64,000 nt of DNA from an uncultured Propionibacteriaceae bacterium (lineage in GTDB: Bacteria; Actinomycetota; Actinomycetes; Propionibacteriales; Propionibacteriaceae). This document shows, in pieces, positions 26,813 to 34,745 of the stretch. The notes beneath the pieces were generated by a model that saw only the letters and a list, made by a program, of their open reading frames with translations, did not search any database and was not told the DNA's origin. The stretch lies in the NCBI GenBank assembly GCA_938046585.1, contig CALIWR010000005.1:496001-560000 (forward strand), in the 5' to 3' direction. The first letter of the stretch is position 1; each line of letters starts with the position of its first letter. A program made the position numbers and the translations under genes.

Positions 26813-27958
26813 TCAGCTCTCCTGCCAGACCCGGATGTAGTCGACCAGCATGTGGCCGTGGCCCGGGTTGTAACCCTTCAGGATGCCGGTGGAGAAGACG
26901 ATGTACATCTCCTGGTTGGGGATGCCCTCACCGGTGTAGGTGTAGGCCACCTTCCCGTCCAGCATGAACTCCAGCCGGTCCGCCGCCCAGCGCACCCCGT
27001 AGGTGTGCCAGGATCCGCCCACGTTCGGGGCGTACGGTGGGAAACCGGGGATGTCCTTGTGCTGGCTGTTGCTGATGTAGTGCAGGTTACCGTGCCCGGT
27101 CACTGTATTGGCATAGTCGAACTCCGCAACATCAATCTCCGGCGGCCACGTGGAGTCCACCGGGTACGGCAGTAGCCAGAAGCACGGCCACAGACCATTT
27201 CCTTGGGCCGGCAACCAGATCCGGGCCTCTACGATCCCGTACTTGAAGTGGTAGCCGTTGGCGGTCGTCGCGACCGCAGCGGTGTAGGGGAAGTCATGCC
27301 CGCCATCGCTTACCGGGTCAGGCGCCCAACGCAACCGCAGGTTGCCGTCCTCCACGGTGGTGTAGGAGGCCTTGTAGGCGTACGCGTCGTACTCCACGCT
27401 GTACGGGGCTGCGTAGGTCCCGTCGCCTGAACCACGCAACTTCGCCCAGACGTTCGGGTCCAGATCCGCGTTGAAGTCCTCAGAGAACGTCATCCGCCAG
27501 TTCCCGGGCAGCGGAGCTGCAGCACCAGTGGCATTCGGAGCTGCCGCCGGGGCATTCCCGGTGCGGTTCCCGCTGTTACGGCTGACCGGGGTCGTGGTCG
27601 TAGCCCGGGTCGCGGTCTGACGACCAGTCGTAGCAGTCTGACCAGTCTCGGTAGCTTGGGTGGTGGTGGCGGCTTGACCCGTCCCGGTGGCCCGAGTCGC
27701 GGTCGCCGAACGGCTCATTCGGCTGGTCACCGCCGCCGTGGAACGCGACCGGCTTGACCCTGCCGAGGTGGCCTTGGCAGCCGACATCTCGGCCGCCGCC
27801 ATGATGTCGGTCGGCGACGGTAGTCGCGAGCTGTTGGCGGCAGTCATGTTGGTACGCGGCGCCGGAACCCCGACCCCAACCTCATGACCAGTGGGCAGGA
27901 TGAGTCCAATCCCAGCCACCACGGTGGCGCTCAGCAGTCCCAGTTGTAGACGTCTCAC
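26813..27958 (-). CDS. GH16 family glycoside hydrolase, copy B (long Thr/Ser/Ala-rich linker)
   Basis: Secreted endo-glycanase candidate of 381 residues. A signal peptide (RLQLGLLSATVVAGIGLI) is followed by a low-complexity region of about 110 residues with repeated TAT/QAT/TGQ units, likely a flexible or O-glycosylated stalk, then the GH16 domain with active-site EIDVAE and the closing MLVDYIRVWQ strand. The start GTG at 27958 has GGAAGG ahead of it. It is a close paralogue of copy C 98 bp upstream and of copy A about 7 kb away. Confidence 0.87.
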   Translation of the reverse strand: MRRLQLGLLSATVVAGIGLILPTGHEVGVGVPAPRTNMTAANSSRLPSPTDIMAAAEMSAAKATSAGSSRSRSTAAVTSRMSRSATATRATGTGQAATTTQATETGQTATTGRQTATRATTTTPVSRNSGNRTGNAPAAAPNATGAAAPLPGNWRMTFSEDFNADLDPNVWAKLRGSGDGTYAAPYSVEYDAYAYKASYTTVEDGNLRLRWAPDPVSDGGHDFPYTAAVATTANGYHFKYGIVEARIWLPAQGNGLWPCFWLLPYPVDSTWPPEIDVAEFDYANTVTGHGNLHYISNSQHKDIPGFPPYAPNVGGSWHTYGVRWAADRLEFMLDGKVAYTYTGEGIPNQEMYIVFSTGILKGYNPGHGHMLVDYIRVWQES

Positions 27959-28056
27959 GTGCGGCCCTTCCGGTGGTGTGCGGCTAATGCTTACCGTTAC
28001 CTTAACGTGTCCTGAGCATCCTCAGGAAGTTGGACACGCCGACGAGCTGTCCGCGG

Positions 28057-29247
28057 TTACTGCCAGACCCGCACGTAGTCGACCAACATGTGTCCCGGCC
28101 CCGGCTGATGACCCTTCTGCACGCCGCCGGAGAACAGGATATACATCGAGGTCGAGGGGATCCCGTCACCGGTGTAGCGGTAGACCTCCCGGCCATCCAA
28201 CAGCATCGTCATACTGGTCGGCCGCCAGTCCAAGGTGTAGGTATGCCAAGAGCCGCCCAGGTCTTCGCCGTAGGTGGGGAAGCCCGGAATCTGTCCCAGC
28301 TGCGAACCCTGCCGGTAGTGCACGTTGAAGTGCGCATCCACCCGGCCACGACCGGAGGTCGAGAATTCGGCGATGTCGACCTCTGGCGGCCAGGTCGAGT
28401 CAACCGGGGTCGGCAACAGCCAGAAGGCCGGGGTGATGCCGGAGGCTCGGGGCACCCAGATCCGAGCCTCGATCACTCCGTACTGGAAGTTGAATCCGGT
28501 GGCGGTGGTGGCAACACCGGTGGTGTACGGGAAATCCACCCCGCCATCGGTGATCGGAACGGGCTCCCAGCGGATCCGCAATGCTCCATTCTCGACAGTG
28601 GAATAGTGCGGATCGAAGGCCGAAGCGTCAATGTCGACGTTGTAGGGCCAACGGTAGCCCTGGCCCAAGCCCCGCAACTTCATCCAGACCCTCGGATCCA
28701 AGTCTGGGCCGTTGAACTCATCGGAATAGACCATCCGCCACGAACCGGCCACCGGTGGCTGCGGACTGGACGCCGAAACCGCCGAATCCACCCCCGCCCG
28801 TCGACCGACACCCGAGGTCACGAAGGGAGTCGACGACGTTGTCGCAGCGGCCGCCTGGGCACCGGCCCGGCTGGGTCCGGCTGAGGTGACTGCCGACCCG
28901 GACGGTACCGCAGCAGATGGAGTCGGAGCCACTCCAGACGGGTCCGGCACACGAGCACCCGAGCGGGCCGCGCTGCTAGCAGAGGTCGAAGGCTGACTAG
29001 TCATGGTCTGCCCAGCCACGCTACCCGATGCCCTCTGTGCGGGGTTCACTGCGGTCGTGGCAGCAGCGCTCGCGGCACTGGTCCGGAAGGGCCGCGACGA
29101 GCTCGGCACCGAGGTATCAACAACCGGTTTCGTCGTAGTCGATCCAGCTGAAATTGCCTGTGAGACAACCCCACTCGCCATCCCAGCTGCGAGTAGAAGG
29201 GCCAGGATCGGGGCACGCCAAGGCGCGCGACAATGATGCGGCATCAT
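28057..29247 (-). CDS. GH16 family glycoside hydrolase, copy C (long Ser/Ala/Thr-rich linker)
   Basis: Secreted endo-glycanase candidate of 396 residues. Signal peptide (APILALLLAAGMASG), a Ser/Ala/Thr/Pro-rich linker of about 130 residues, then the GH16 domain with active-site EVDIAE and the MLVDYVRVWQ ending. The copy B and C catalytic domains align over their full length, with identical strand motifs such as STWPPE-D-AEF and GSWHTY, so B and C look like a tandem duplication. The ATG at 29247 follows GGAAAGAG. A leader of about 230 bp with two inverted repeats lies upstream. Confidence 0.87.
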   Translation of the reverse strand: MMPHHCRAPWRAPILALLLAAGMASGVVSQAISAGSTTTKPVVDTSVPSSSRPFRTSAASAAATTAVNPAQRASGSVAGQTMTSQPSTSASSAARSGARVPDPSGVAPTPSAAVPSGSAVTSAGPSRAGAQAAAATTSSTPFVTSGVGRRAGVDSAVSASSPQPPVAGSWRMVYSDEFNGPDLDPRVWMKLRGLGQGYRWPYNVDIDASAFDPHYSTVENGALRIRWEPVPITDGGVDFPYTTGVATTATGFNFQYGVIEARIWVPRASGITPAFWLLPTPVDSTWPPEVDIAEFSTSGRGRVDAHFNVHYRQGSQLGQIPGFPTYGEDLGGSWHTYTLDWRPTSMTMLLDGREVYRYTGDGIPSTSMYILFSGGVQKGHQPGPGHMLVDYVRVWQ

Positions 29248-29274
29248 ATTCTCTTTCCAGGGGAATCAGTAGCG

Positions 29275-29357
29275 CAATTCGTGGCCACCGAGTTGGACGA
29301 ATTGGTGATCTTGTAACGGGATTCACGATAGGGATTGCGGTATGCGCGGTCCCGTTA
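29275..29357 (-). promoter_or_regulatory. Two inverted repeats in the GH16 copy C leader
   Basis: CAATTCGT at 29275-29282 pairs with ACGAATTG at 29297-29304 (8 bp, 14-nt spacer). TAACGGGA at 29314-29321 pairs with TCCCGTTA at 29350-29357 (8 bp, 28-nt spacer). The region is more AT-rich than its surroundings and starts 28 bp before the ATG. It may be an operator pair or a structured RNA leader; it matches no riboswitch consensus I could recall. Confidence 0.5.
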
Positions 29358-29475
29358 TATGAGGGATAAGAAACCTCTCACCGGCCCTTCCCCCGGACCG
29401 ATGACGACGATGTCGATCTGCTCCGACCGGATCTGGCAGCGCGGCCAGCATTGGCCGCGACGGCCGACGCCGGGA

Positions 29476-30546
29476 TCAGTGCTGGATCGCCTGGTAGGCC
29501 TGTTCCAGGTCCGACTCGGCCGGTGCCTCCACCACGACCGGGGCTCCCAGCCCATCCAGCAGCACGAACCGCAGCAGGCTGCCCCGGGCTTTCTTGTCGA
29601 TCGCCATGGTCTGCCGCAATGCTGAGAACGGCGCCTGGTCGTAGTGTGTCGGCAGCCCCACCCCGCGCAGCAGGTCGCGGTGCAGCATCACCGCTGCGCG
29701 ATCCAGCAGTCCCAGGCGCAGCCCTAGCTCGGCGGCGAAGACCATCCCGATACCCACCGCCTCCCCGTGCCGGATCGCGAACCGCTCATACCTTTCGATC
29801 GCGTGCGCCAGGGTATGGCCGTAGTTGAGTGCCTCTCGCCCCACGTCGCGACCCGATCCGGTCCGTTCCCTCAGATCAGCGGTGACCACGGCGGCCTTTA
29901 TCGCGACAGCCCGATAGATCAGTTCCGCCATTCGAGACGAACTGACATCTAGGGCCTGTGCTGGATCCTGTGCTACCAGACGGATGATCTCAGGGTCGGC
30001 GATGAAACCGGCCTTGATCACCTCGGCTATTCCCGAGGCCACCTCGGCGCCCGGCAGCCCCCGCAGCAGCTCGAGATCACACAACACCTGCTCAGGTTCG
30101 TAGAAGGCACCAGCCAAGTTCTTCCCGGCTCGCAGGTTGATCCCGGTCTTCCCACCGATGGCCGCATCCACCATGGCCAACACGGTGGTCGGGACCGACA
30201 CGTAGCCGACACCGCGCAGCACGGTGGCCGCCACGAAACCAGCCAGGTCAGTGGTGGCCCCACCACCGAAGCCGACCACCAGATCGTCACGGGTGAACCG
30301 GGCCGCAGCCAACCGCTCCCAACATTCGGCCAGCACCTGCCCGGTCTTGGCCGCCTCACCGTCGGGGACCTCGACCAGCACAGCGCCCGGCACCTGCCGT
30401 ACGACCTCGGCCGCATGGGCGGCGAGCGCCGTCGGATGGATCACGGCTGCGCGCCGGCCACCGACCAGAGCCGGCAACCGGTTCCGGGCACCGGGCTCGA
30501 TCCGTACCTGGTACGGCCGTTCGGCGCTGACCTGGACCGTACTCAT
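29476..30546 (-). CDS. aroB: 3-dehydroquinate synthase
   Basis: Second step of the shikimate pathway, converting DAHP to 3-dehydroquinate with NAD and a divalent metal. The 356-residue protein shows the NAD-binding stretch VPDGEAAKTGQ and GFGGGATTDLAGFVAATVLRG, the KTGINLRAGKN motif, and the metal site in NYGHTLAHAIE with HGEAVGIGM. The start overlaps the aroK stop as ATGA. It closes the aroE-aroC-aroK-aroB row, whose neighbour in many relatives is efp. Confidence 0.96.
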   Translation of the reverse strand: MSTVQVSAERPYQVRIEPGARNRLPALVGGRRAAVIHPTALAAHAAEVVRQVPGAVLVEVPDGEAAKTGQVLAECWERLAAARFTRDDLVVGFGGGATTDLAGFVAATVLRGVGYVSVPTTVLAMVDAAIGGKTGINLRAGKNLAGAFYEPEQVLCDLELLRGLPGAEVASGIAEVIKAGFIADPEIIRLVAQDPAQALDVSSSRMAELIYRAVAIKAAVVTADLRERTGSGRDVGREALNYGHTLAHAIERYERFAIRHGEAVGIGMVFAAELGLRLGLLDRAAVMLHRDLLRGVGLPTHYDQAPFSALRQTMAIDKKARGSLLRFVLLDGLGAPVVVEAPAESDLEQAYQAIQH

Positions 30547-31073
30547 CGCCGTTGCCCCTGGGGTACGACGCCTATCCGAAGCAGCGCCACGATCTGGTCG
30601 ACGATCTGCTCCACCGTCAGCCGGTCAACCGCGATCTGGTGATCGCTGACCTCCTGGTACCAGGCCCGTCGCTGCTCTAAGAGTCCCTCTAGGCGGCGGC
30701 GAAGCTCGTGCAGCAGCACTGGTCGAATCACCGCCATCCCCAGCCGGCGGGTGGCGGTCGCTACGGTGACGTCCAGCCAGACCACCGGCGCCGAGACGGC
30801 TCGCAAGGCGGCCCGGGTCGCCGGTGATAGCACCGCTCCCCCACCAAGGGCCACCACCCCGTCACCAGTCAGCACCTCGGCCACGGTCTGCTCCTCCACC
30901 TCCCGGAAGACAGTCTCTCCCTGGTCTGAGAAGATCTCACGGACCAACTGCCCGGTGTTCTGCTCGATCCGGGTGTCGGTGTCGACGAAAGGCAGGCCCA
31001 GCCGCCGCGCCAGGTGCTCCCCGACTGTGGTCTTCCCGGCGGCCGTGATCCCGACCAAGACCGCCTGGATCAT
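30543..31073 (-). CDS. aroK: Shikimate kinase
   Basis: Phosphorylates shikimate at O3 with ATP. The 176-residue protein has Walker A GITAAGKTT (8-16, with alanine where serine is common), DTD at 31-33, R57 and the EE pair at 60-61, GGG at 77-79 and the lid arginine R117. The ATG start at 31073 overlaps the aroC stop (TGATG). The frame reaches further into aroC but the family N terminus begins here (MIQAVLVG). Confidence 0.95.
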   Translation of the reverse strand: MIQAVLVGITAAGKTTVGEHLARRLGLPFVDTDTRIEQNTGQLVREIFSDQGETVFREVEEQTVAEVLTGDGVVALGGGAVLSPATRAALRAVSAPVVWLDVTVATATRRLGMAVIRPVLLHELRRRLEGLLEQRRAWYQEVSDHQIAVDRLTVEQIVDQIVALLRIGVVPQGQRR

Positions 31074-32266
31074 CAGCGGACCTGCAGACCACGTTCGACG
31101 AGTCGTTCCTGATAACGCCGCCACCCCTGGCGTACTTCCTGGACCGTGTCGCCCCCGAATTTCTCCAGCACCGCCTCAGCCAGCACCAGCGCCACCATCG
31201 CCTCGGCGACCACGCCCGCGGCGGGTACCGCGCAGACGTCGGAACGCTGGTGGTGCGCCACCGCCGGTTCGCCGGTCGCGACGTCGATGGTCTGCAGCGC
31301 CCGCGGTACGGTGGCGATCGGTTTCATCGCGGCCCGGACCCGCAGCACCTGCCCGGTGCTGATCCCCCCTTCGGTGCCCCCGGCTCGTTGGCTGGCGCGT
31401 TCAATCCCGTCCGGGCCGCTCACAATCTGGTCGTGCGCCTGCGAGCCACGGATCCCCGCCAGCGCGAAGCCGTCGCCTAGTTCCACCCCCTTGATCGCCG
31501 GAATCCCCATCAGGGCTGCAGCCAGCCGGGCGTCGAGGCGCCGATCGCCCATGGTGTGTGAACCTAGACCGGGCGGCAGTCCCCAGGCGAGCACCTCAAC
31601 GATCCCGCCCAGGGTGTCGCCATCCTTCTGGGCGGCTGCCACTTGCTCCTGCATCGCCTGGCTGGCGTCCGGGTCGAGGCACCGGACCGGGTCCTGGTCG
31701 ATCTGGTCGCGCTGGTCCACGGTGGGATACCGACCAGCCGGGGCCTGCGCGGCACCCAATGCCACCACGTGGCTGCCTACCTGGATCTGGCAGGCCTGGT
31801 CGAGCAGCTGCATCGCCACCGCCCCGAGCGCCACCCGGGCCGCAGTCTCCCGTGCTGAGGCCCGCTCCAGGATCGGGCGGGCCTCGTCCCAATCATATTT
31901 CTGCATCCCAGCCAGGTCGGCATGCCCAGGGCGGGGCCGGGTCAGGGCCGCATTCCGGGCGAGGCCTGCCAAGACTTGCGGATCAACCGGATCGGCCGCC
32001 ATCACCTGTTCCCATTTGGGCCATTCGGTGTTACCGATCTGGATCGCCACCGGCGAACCGAGGGTCTCGCCGTGGCGGACCCCGGCCAGGATCGTCACCT
32101 GATCGCGTTCGAAAATCATCCGCGCACCCCGGCCAGCACCCAGTCGACGCCGGGCCAACTGGCGGTCGATGTCAGCGGTCGTGACCTGAAGATGGGCGGG
32201 CAGGCCATCAATGGTCGCGACCAAGGCTGGTCCGTGCGACTCCCCAGCGGTGAGGTATCGGAGCAT
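31073..32266 (-). CDS. aroC: Chorismate synthase
   Basis: Final step to chorismate, an FMN-dependent elimination. The 397-residue protein begins MLRYLTAGESHGPALVATIDGLP and contains the RRRLGAGRGARM, the RPGHADLAGMQKY and the GTEGGISTGQVLRVRAAMKP family motifs. The start at 32266 lies 18 bp after the aroE stop and is preceded by a hairpin (see next entry). It is coupled to aroK by a one-base overlap. Confidence 0.96.
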   Translation of the reverse strand: MLRYLTAGESHGPALVATIDGLPAHLQVTTADIDRQLARRRLGAGRGARMIFERDQVTILAGVRHGETLGSPVAIQIGNTEWPKWEQVMAADPVDPQVLAGLARNAALTRPRPGHADLAGMQKYDWDEARPILERASARETAARVALGAVAMQLLDQACQIQVGSHVVALGAAQAPAGRYPTVDQRDQIDQDPVRCLDPDASQAMQEQVAAAQKDGDTLGGIVEVLAWGLPPGLGSHTMGDRRLDARLAAALMGIPAIKGVELGDGFALAGIRGSQAHDQIVSGPDGIERASQRAGGTEGGISTGQVLRVRAAMKPIATVPRALQTIDVATGEPAVAHHQRSDVCAVPAAGVVAEAMVALVLAEAVLEKFGGDTVQEVRQGWRRYQERLVERGLQVR

Positions 32267-32286
32267 GACAGAAAGTCTGTCACCTC
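32267..32286 (-). promoter_or_regulatory. Hairpin between Shine-Dalgarno and aroC start
   Basis: GACAGA-CTT-TCTGTC (6-bp perfect stem, 3-nt loop) fills the space between GAGGTG, which overlaps the aroE stop, and the aroC ATG. If formed, it shortens an otherwise long 14-base spacing to nearly zero, so folding may change translation. Confidence 0.45.
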
Positions 32287-33124
32287 ACGGCGACACGGCC
32301 CCAGCCCGGCCTAGCCGGCGTCGACTCAGCTCACTCTGGGCGGCCTCGAGCAGGACCTCGACCGGGACCGTCCGACCAGTCATCGCCTCGACTTGTCCTA
32401 CTGCCTGGTGCGCCAGCAGGTCCAGCCCGCTGAGCAGTCGCAGTCCGCGCCGGATCGCCTCCTGCGCGAGCGGGGTCGGCCACGGGTCGTACACCACGTC
32501 AACAACTAGCTCCGCAGTCAGTGCCGCAGCTACCGCGGCCGCCGCGGCGGCTGGCAGGGTTGAGACCACCAGATCCGCAGGACCGGGGACCGAACCCAAG
32601 TCGAGGTGGTGCACCTCGACCCCGAAGCCCTGGCCCAGCTCAGCCAGGGCCGCGCTCTTGGCCGGGTCCCGCGCCAGCACCGTGGCCTGGCTCGCACCCA
32701 GCTGCGACACGGCGAGCAGGGCAGATCGAGCCGTCGCCCCGTTGCCGAGCAGCACCGCGCGAGTCACGCCGTTCACGCCACTCAGCCGCACAGCGGATAC
32801 CAGGCCCGACACGTCGGTGTTGTACACCCGGGTAGTGAGCGGATCGGCCGGGACCCCGTCGAAGACCAGCGTGTTCGCCACTGCCAGGGTCTGCACCACA
32901 GGATCAGCCACTCCCAGCGCTACCGCCGCCTGCTTCAGCGGCATGGTGCAGGACAGACCCCGCCACGAGGTGTCCAGGCCAGCCACAAAACCAGCCAGAT
33001 CAGCTGCCCCTACCCGATGCCGTTCATAGCGCCAGTCCAAACCCAGCCAGCCGTACGCAGCCTGGTGGATCGCCGGGGACAGCGAATGGTCGATCGGCGA
33101 TCCAACGACCGCGCAGCGTGTCAT
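32285..33124 (-). CDS. aroE: Shikimate dehydrogenase
   Basis: Reduces 3-dehydroshikimate to shikimate with NADPH. The 279-residue protein has shikimate-binding S14 and S16 (HSLSP), catalytic K64 (MPLK), N84 (VANTLV) and D104 (NTDVSG), and a Rossmann LLGNGATARSALLA motif for NADPH. The ATG start at 33124 overlaps the mltG stop as ATGA; the frame extends 11 codons further into mltG. The C terminus ends with a short basic tail. Confidence 0.94.
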   Translation of the reverse strand: MTRCAVVGSPIDHSLSPAIHQAAYGWLGLDWRYERHRVGAADLAGFVAGLDTSWRGLSCTMPLKQAAVALGVADPVVQTLAVANTLVFDGVPADPLTTRVYNTDVSGLVSAVRLSGVNGVTRAVLLGNGATARSALLAVSQLGASQATVLARDPAKSAALAELGQGFGVEVHHLDLGSVPGPADLVVSTLPAAAAAAVAAALTAELVVDVVYDPWPTPLAQEAIRRGLRLLSGLDLLAHQAVGQVEAMTGRTVPVEVLLEAAQSELSRRRLGRAGAVSP

Positions 33125-34254
33125 GAGGTGCATTTCCCAGGGTTCGCCGTGCACCATGCGTGATATTCTTTGACGTTGGCCTCGTGCTCGGCAGGAGTGA
33201 CCCCGAACTTAGTCTCGCCACTGTCGAGATTCACTGATACCCAGTACAGCCACTCGCCGTCGGCGGGATTCAGCGCCGCCTCAATGGACTTGCGGCCCGG
33301 GTTGTTGATCGGGGTTGGCGGCAATCCCTTGTTCTTGTACAGGTTGTAGGGGCTGGTGTTGCGGGTGGTCTCACCCTCGGGCAGATTGGCATGCCCAGAC
33401 CGGCCCAGCGAGTAGTTGATCGTGGTGTCGACCTGCAGCGGCATGTTCTTGAGGAACAGACGGTTGTAGATCGCCCGCGCCACCTTGGGCCGATCCTCAT
33501 CGCGGCGGACCTCGGCCTCGATGATGCTGGCAACCTTGATGATGTCGTACTCGCTGAGTTTGCCGTTCTCGATGCCCTTGGCCCGGTTGGCGATGTCCAT
33601 TTCCTTCGACACCTGCCCGTACTGGGTAGTCATCAGTTTCAGCATCGTCGCGGCGTCGGGTTTTTCGGGAATGTCATAGGTCGAGGGGAACAGGAAACCC
33701 TCCGGGTTGTCGTTGGCGAACGCCGGCAGCCCCAGCCCCGCCGGGGACTTCAGCTGGGCCAGATAGTCCTGCTGCGAGACCCCGGTCCCCTTAGCCAGGG
33801 TCTCCACCATCACGGTGTAGCGCATCCCCTCCGGGATCGTCACCCTGCGGACCACCTTGTTGGCCGGGTCCAACAGCATTGCCACCGCCTTGGTAGCCGG
33901 GATCTGAGTCCGCAGTTTGTACGTACCAGCCTGGATGCTGGCCGCCTTGGGTTCGCGCCGGAAAGCGGTGTTGAACGCCTTCGTGGAACGGACCACATCC
34001 TTGTCGACCAGGATCTGCCCGATCGTGGTACCGATCGCGCCGGGAGGGATCACCACCGTGATATCCGCCTTCCCCTCGCCGATGTAATCATCGACGGTTC
34101 GCAATTCGATGTACTTGTCGTAGATCTTGCTTCCGGCGAAGAATCCGCCGCCGATCAGCACCGCGAGCGCGATCAGAACCGCTACGCCGCTGCGGACGCG
34201 ACGGGCAACCTCTTCCCTGTCCAGCTGCCCGTCCTCGTCGTACAGGTCGCTCAT
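33121..34254 (-). CDS. mltG: Endolytic transglycosylase MltG
   Basis: Inner-membrane lytic transglycosylase that cuts nascent peptidoglycan and sets chain length. The 377-residue protein has an N-terminal cytosolic segment with acidic residues, one membrane helix (about 22-44), and the YceG domain with EGFLFPSTY at 185-193 and the SIIEAE segment with catalytic E246. A C-terminal WYYVSV-like strand (EWLYWVSVNLD) matches the family. It overlaps ruvX by four bases (ATGA) and aroE by four bases, as in the alaS-ruvX-mltG-aro order of actinobacteria. Confidence 0.95.
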   Translation of the reverse strand: MSDLYDEDGQLDREEVARRVRSGVAVLIALAVLIGGGFFAGSKIYDKYIELRTVDDYIGEGKADITVVIPPGAIGTTIGQILVDKDVVRSTKAFNTAFRREPKAASIQAGTYKLRTQIPATKAVAMLLDPANKVVRRVTIPEGMRYTVMVETLAKGTGVSQQDYLAQLKSPAGLGLPAFANDNPEGFLFPSTYDIPEKPDAATMLKLMTTQYGQVSKEMDIANRAKGIENGKLSEYDIIKVASIIEAEVRRDEDRPKVARAIYNRLFLKNMPLQVDTTINYSLGRSGHANLPEGETTRNTSPYNLYKNKGLPPTPINNPGRKSIEAALNPADGEWLYWVSVNLDSGETKFGVTPAEHEANVKEYHAWCTANPGKCTS

Positions 34255-34745
34255 CTCGACTCCTCACGTCGTGGCACCGGTGGATTCACCCGTTGCCAGG
34301 TACTGGCTCCCCGTCGATCTGCGTCGAGGACGCCCTCCAAGATAGTCACCGCCGCGGCCTGGTCCACGAGCCTGCGCCGGGCTCGAGAATCCCGCCCTGC
34401 GGCAGCTAACTGTCTGGCGGCGGTCACGGTACTCAACCGCTCGTCGACCACCCCCACCGGGACCGGGGCCAGCGCCGCCGCGATCTCGGCCGCCTGGTTC
34501 CGGACCCGGACCGCGGCCAGTCCCTCCTCGCCAGACAGGGTCCGGGGCAGCCCCACCACGACCGCCACCGGCTGATACTGCGCCACCAGCTGACGAATCC
34601 GAGGTCTGGGGTCTGGACGGGCCGGGATCGTCTCAACTGGGAAGGCCAGACTCAGGCCCTGGTCACAGGCGGCGACCCCGATCCGGACCGTTCCCAGGTC
34701 CAGACACAGCCGGACCCCGCGCGGGACCGGCTCCGGCCTGGTCAG
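34251..34745 (-). CDS. ruvX: Putative pre-16S rRNA nuclease / Holliday junction resolvase YqgF, probable CTG start
   Basis: Role in 16S rRNA 5'-end maturation. RNase-H-fold protein with LCLDLGTVRIGVA (catalytic aspartate in the first strand), VVGLPRTLSGEEG, VVDERLSTVTA and DQAAAVTILEGVL. In frame there is no ATG, GTG or TTG between 34973 and the catalytic core: the candidates are CTG and GTC codons. The best choice is CTG at 34745, which overlaps the alaS stop as CTGA with AGGTGAG upstream, giving 164 residues. The alternative at 34973 adds 76 Arg/Gly-rich residues inside alaS and looks non-coding. Confidence 0.85.
   Translation of the reverse strand: MTRPEPVPRGVRLCLDLGTVRIGVAACDQGLSLAFPVETIPARPDPRPRIRQLVAQYQPVAVVVGLPRTLSGEEGLAAVRVRNQAAEIAAALAPVPVGVVDERLSTVTAARQLAAAGRDSRARRRLVDQAAAVTILEGVLDADRRGASTWQRVNPPVPRREESR

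Noticed and set aside
29248..29475. c-di-AMP or other known riboswitch before GH16 copy C
   Set aside because: Inverted repeats are present but I could not match the conserved core of any known class by eye.
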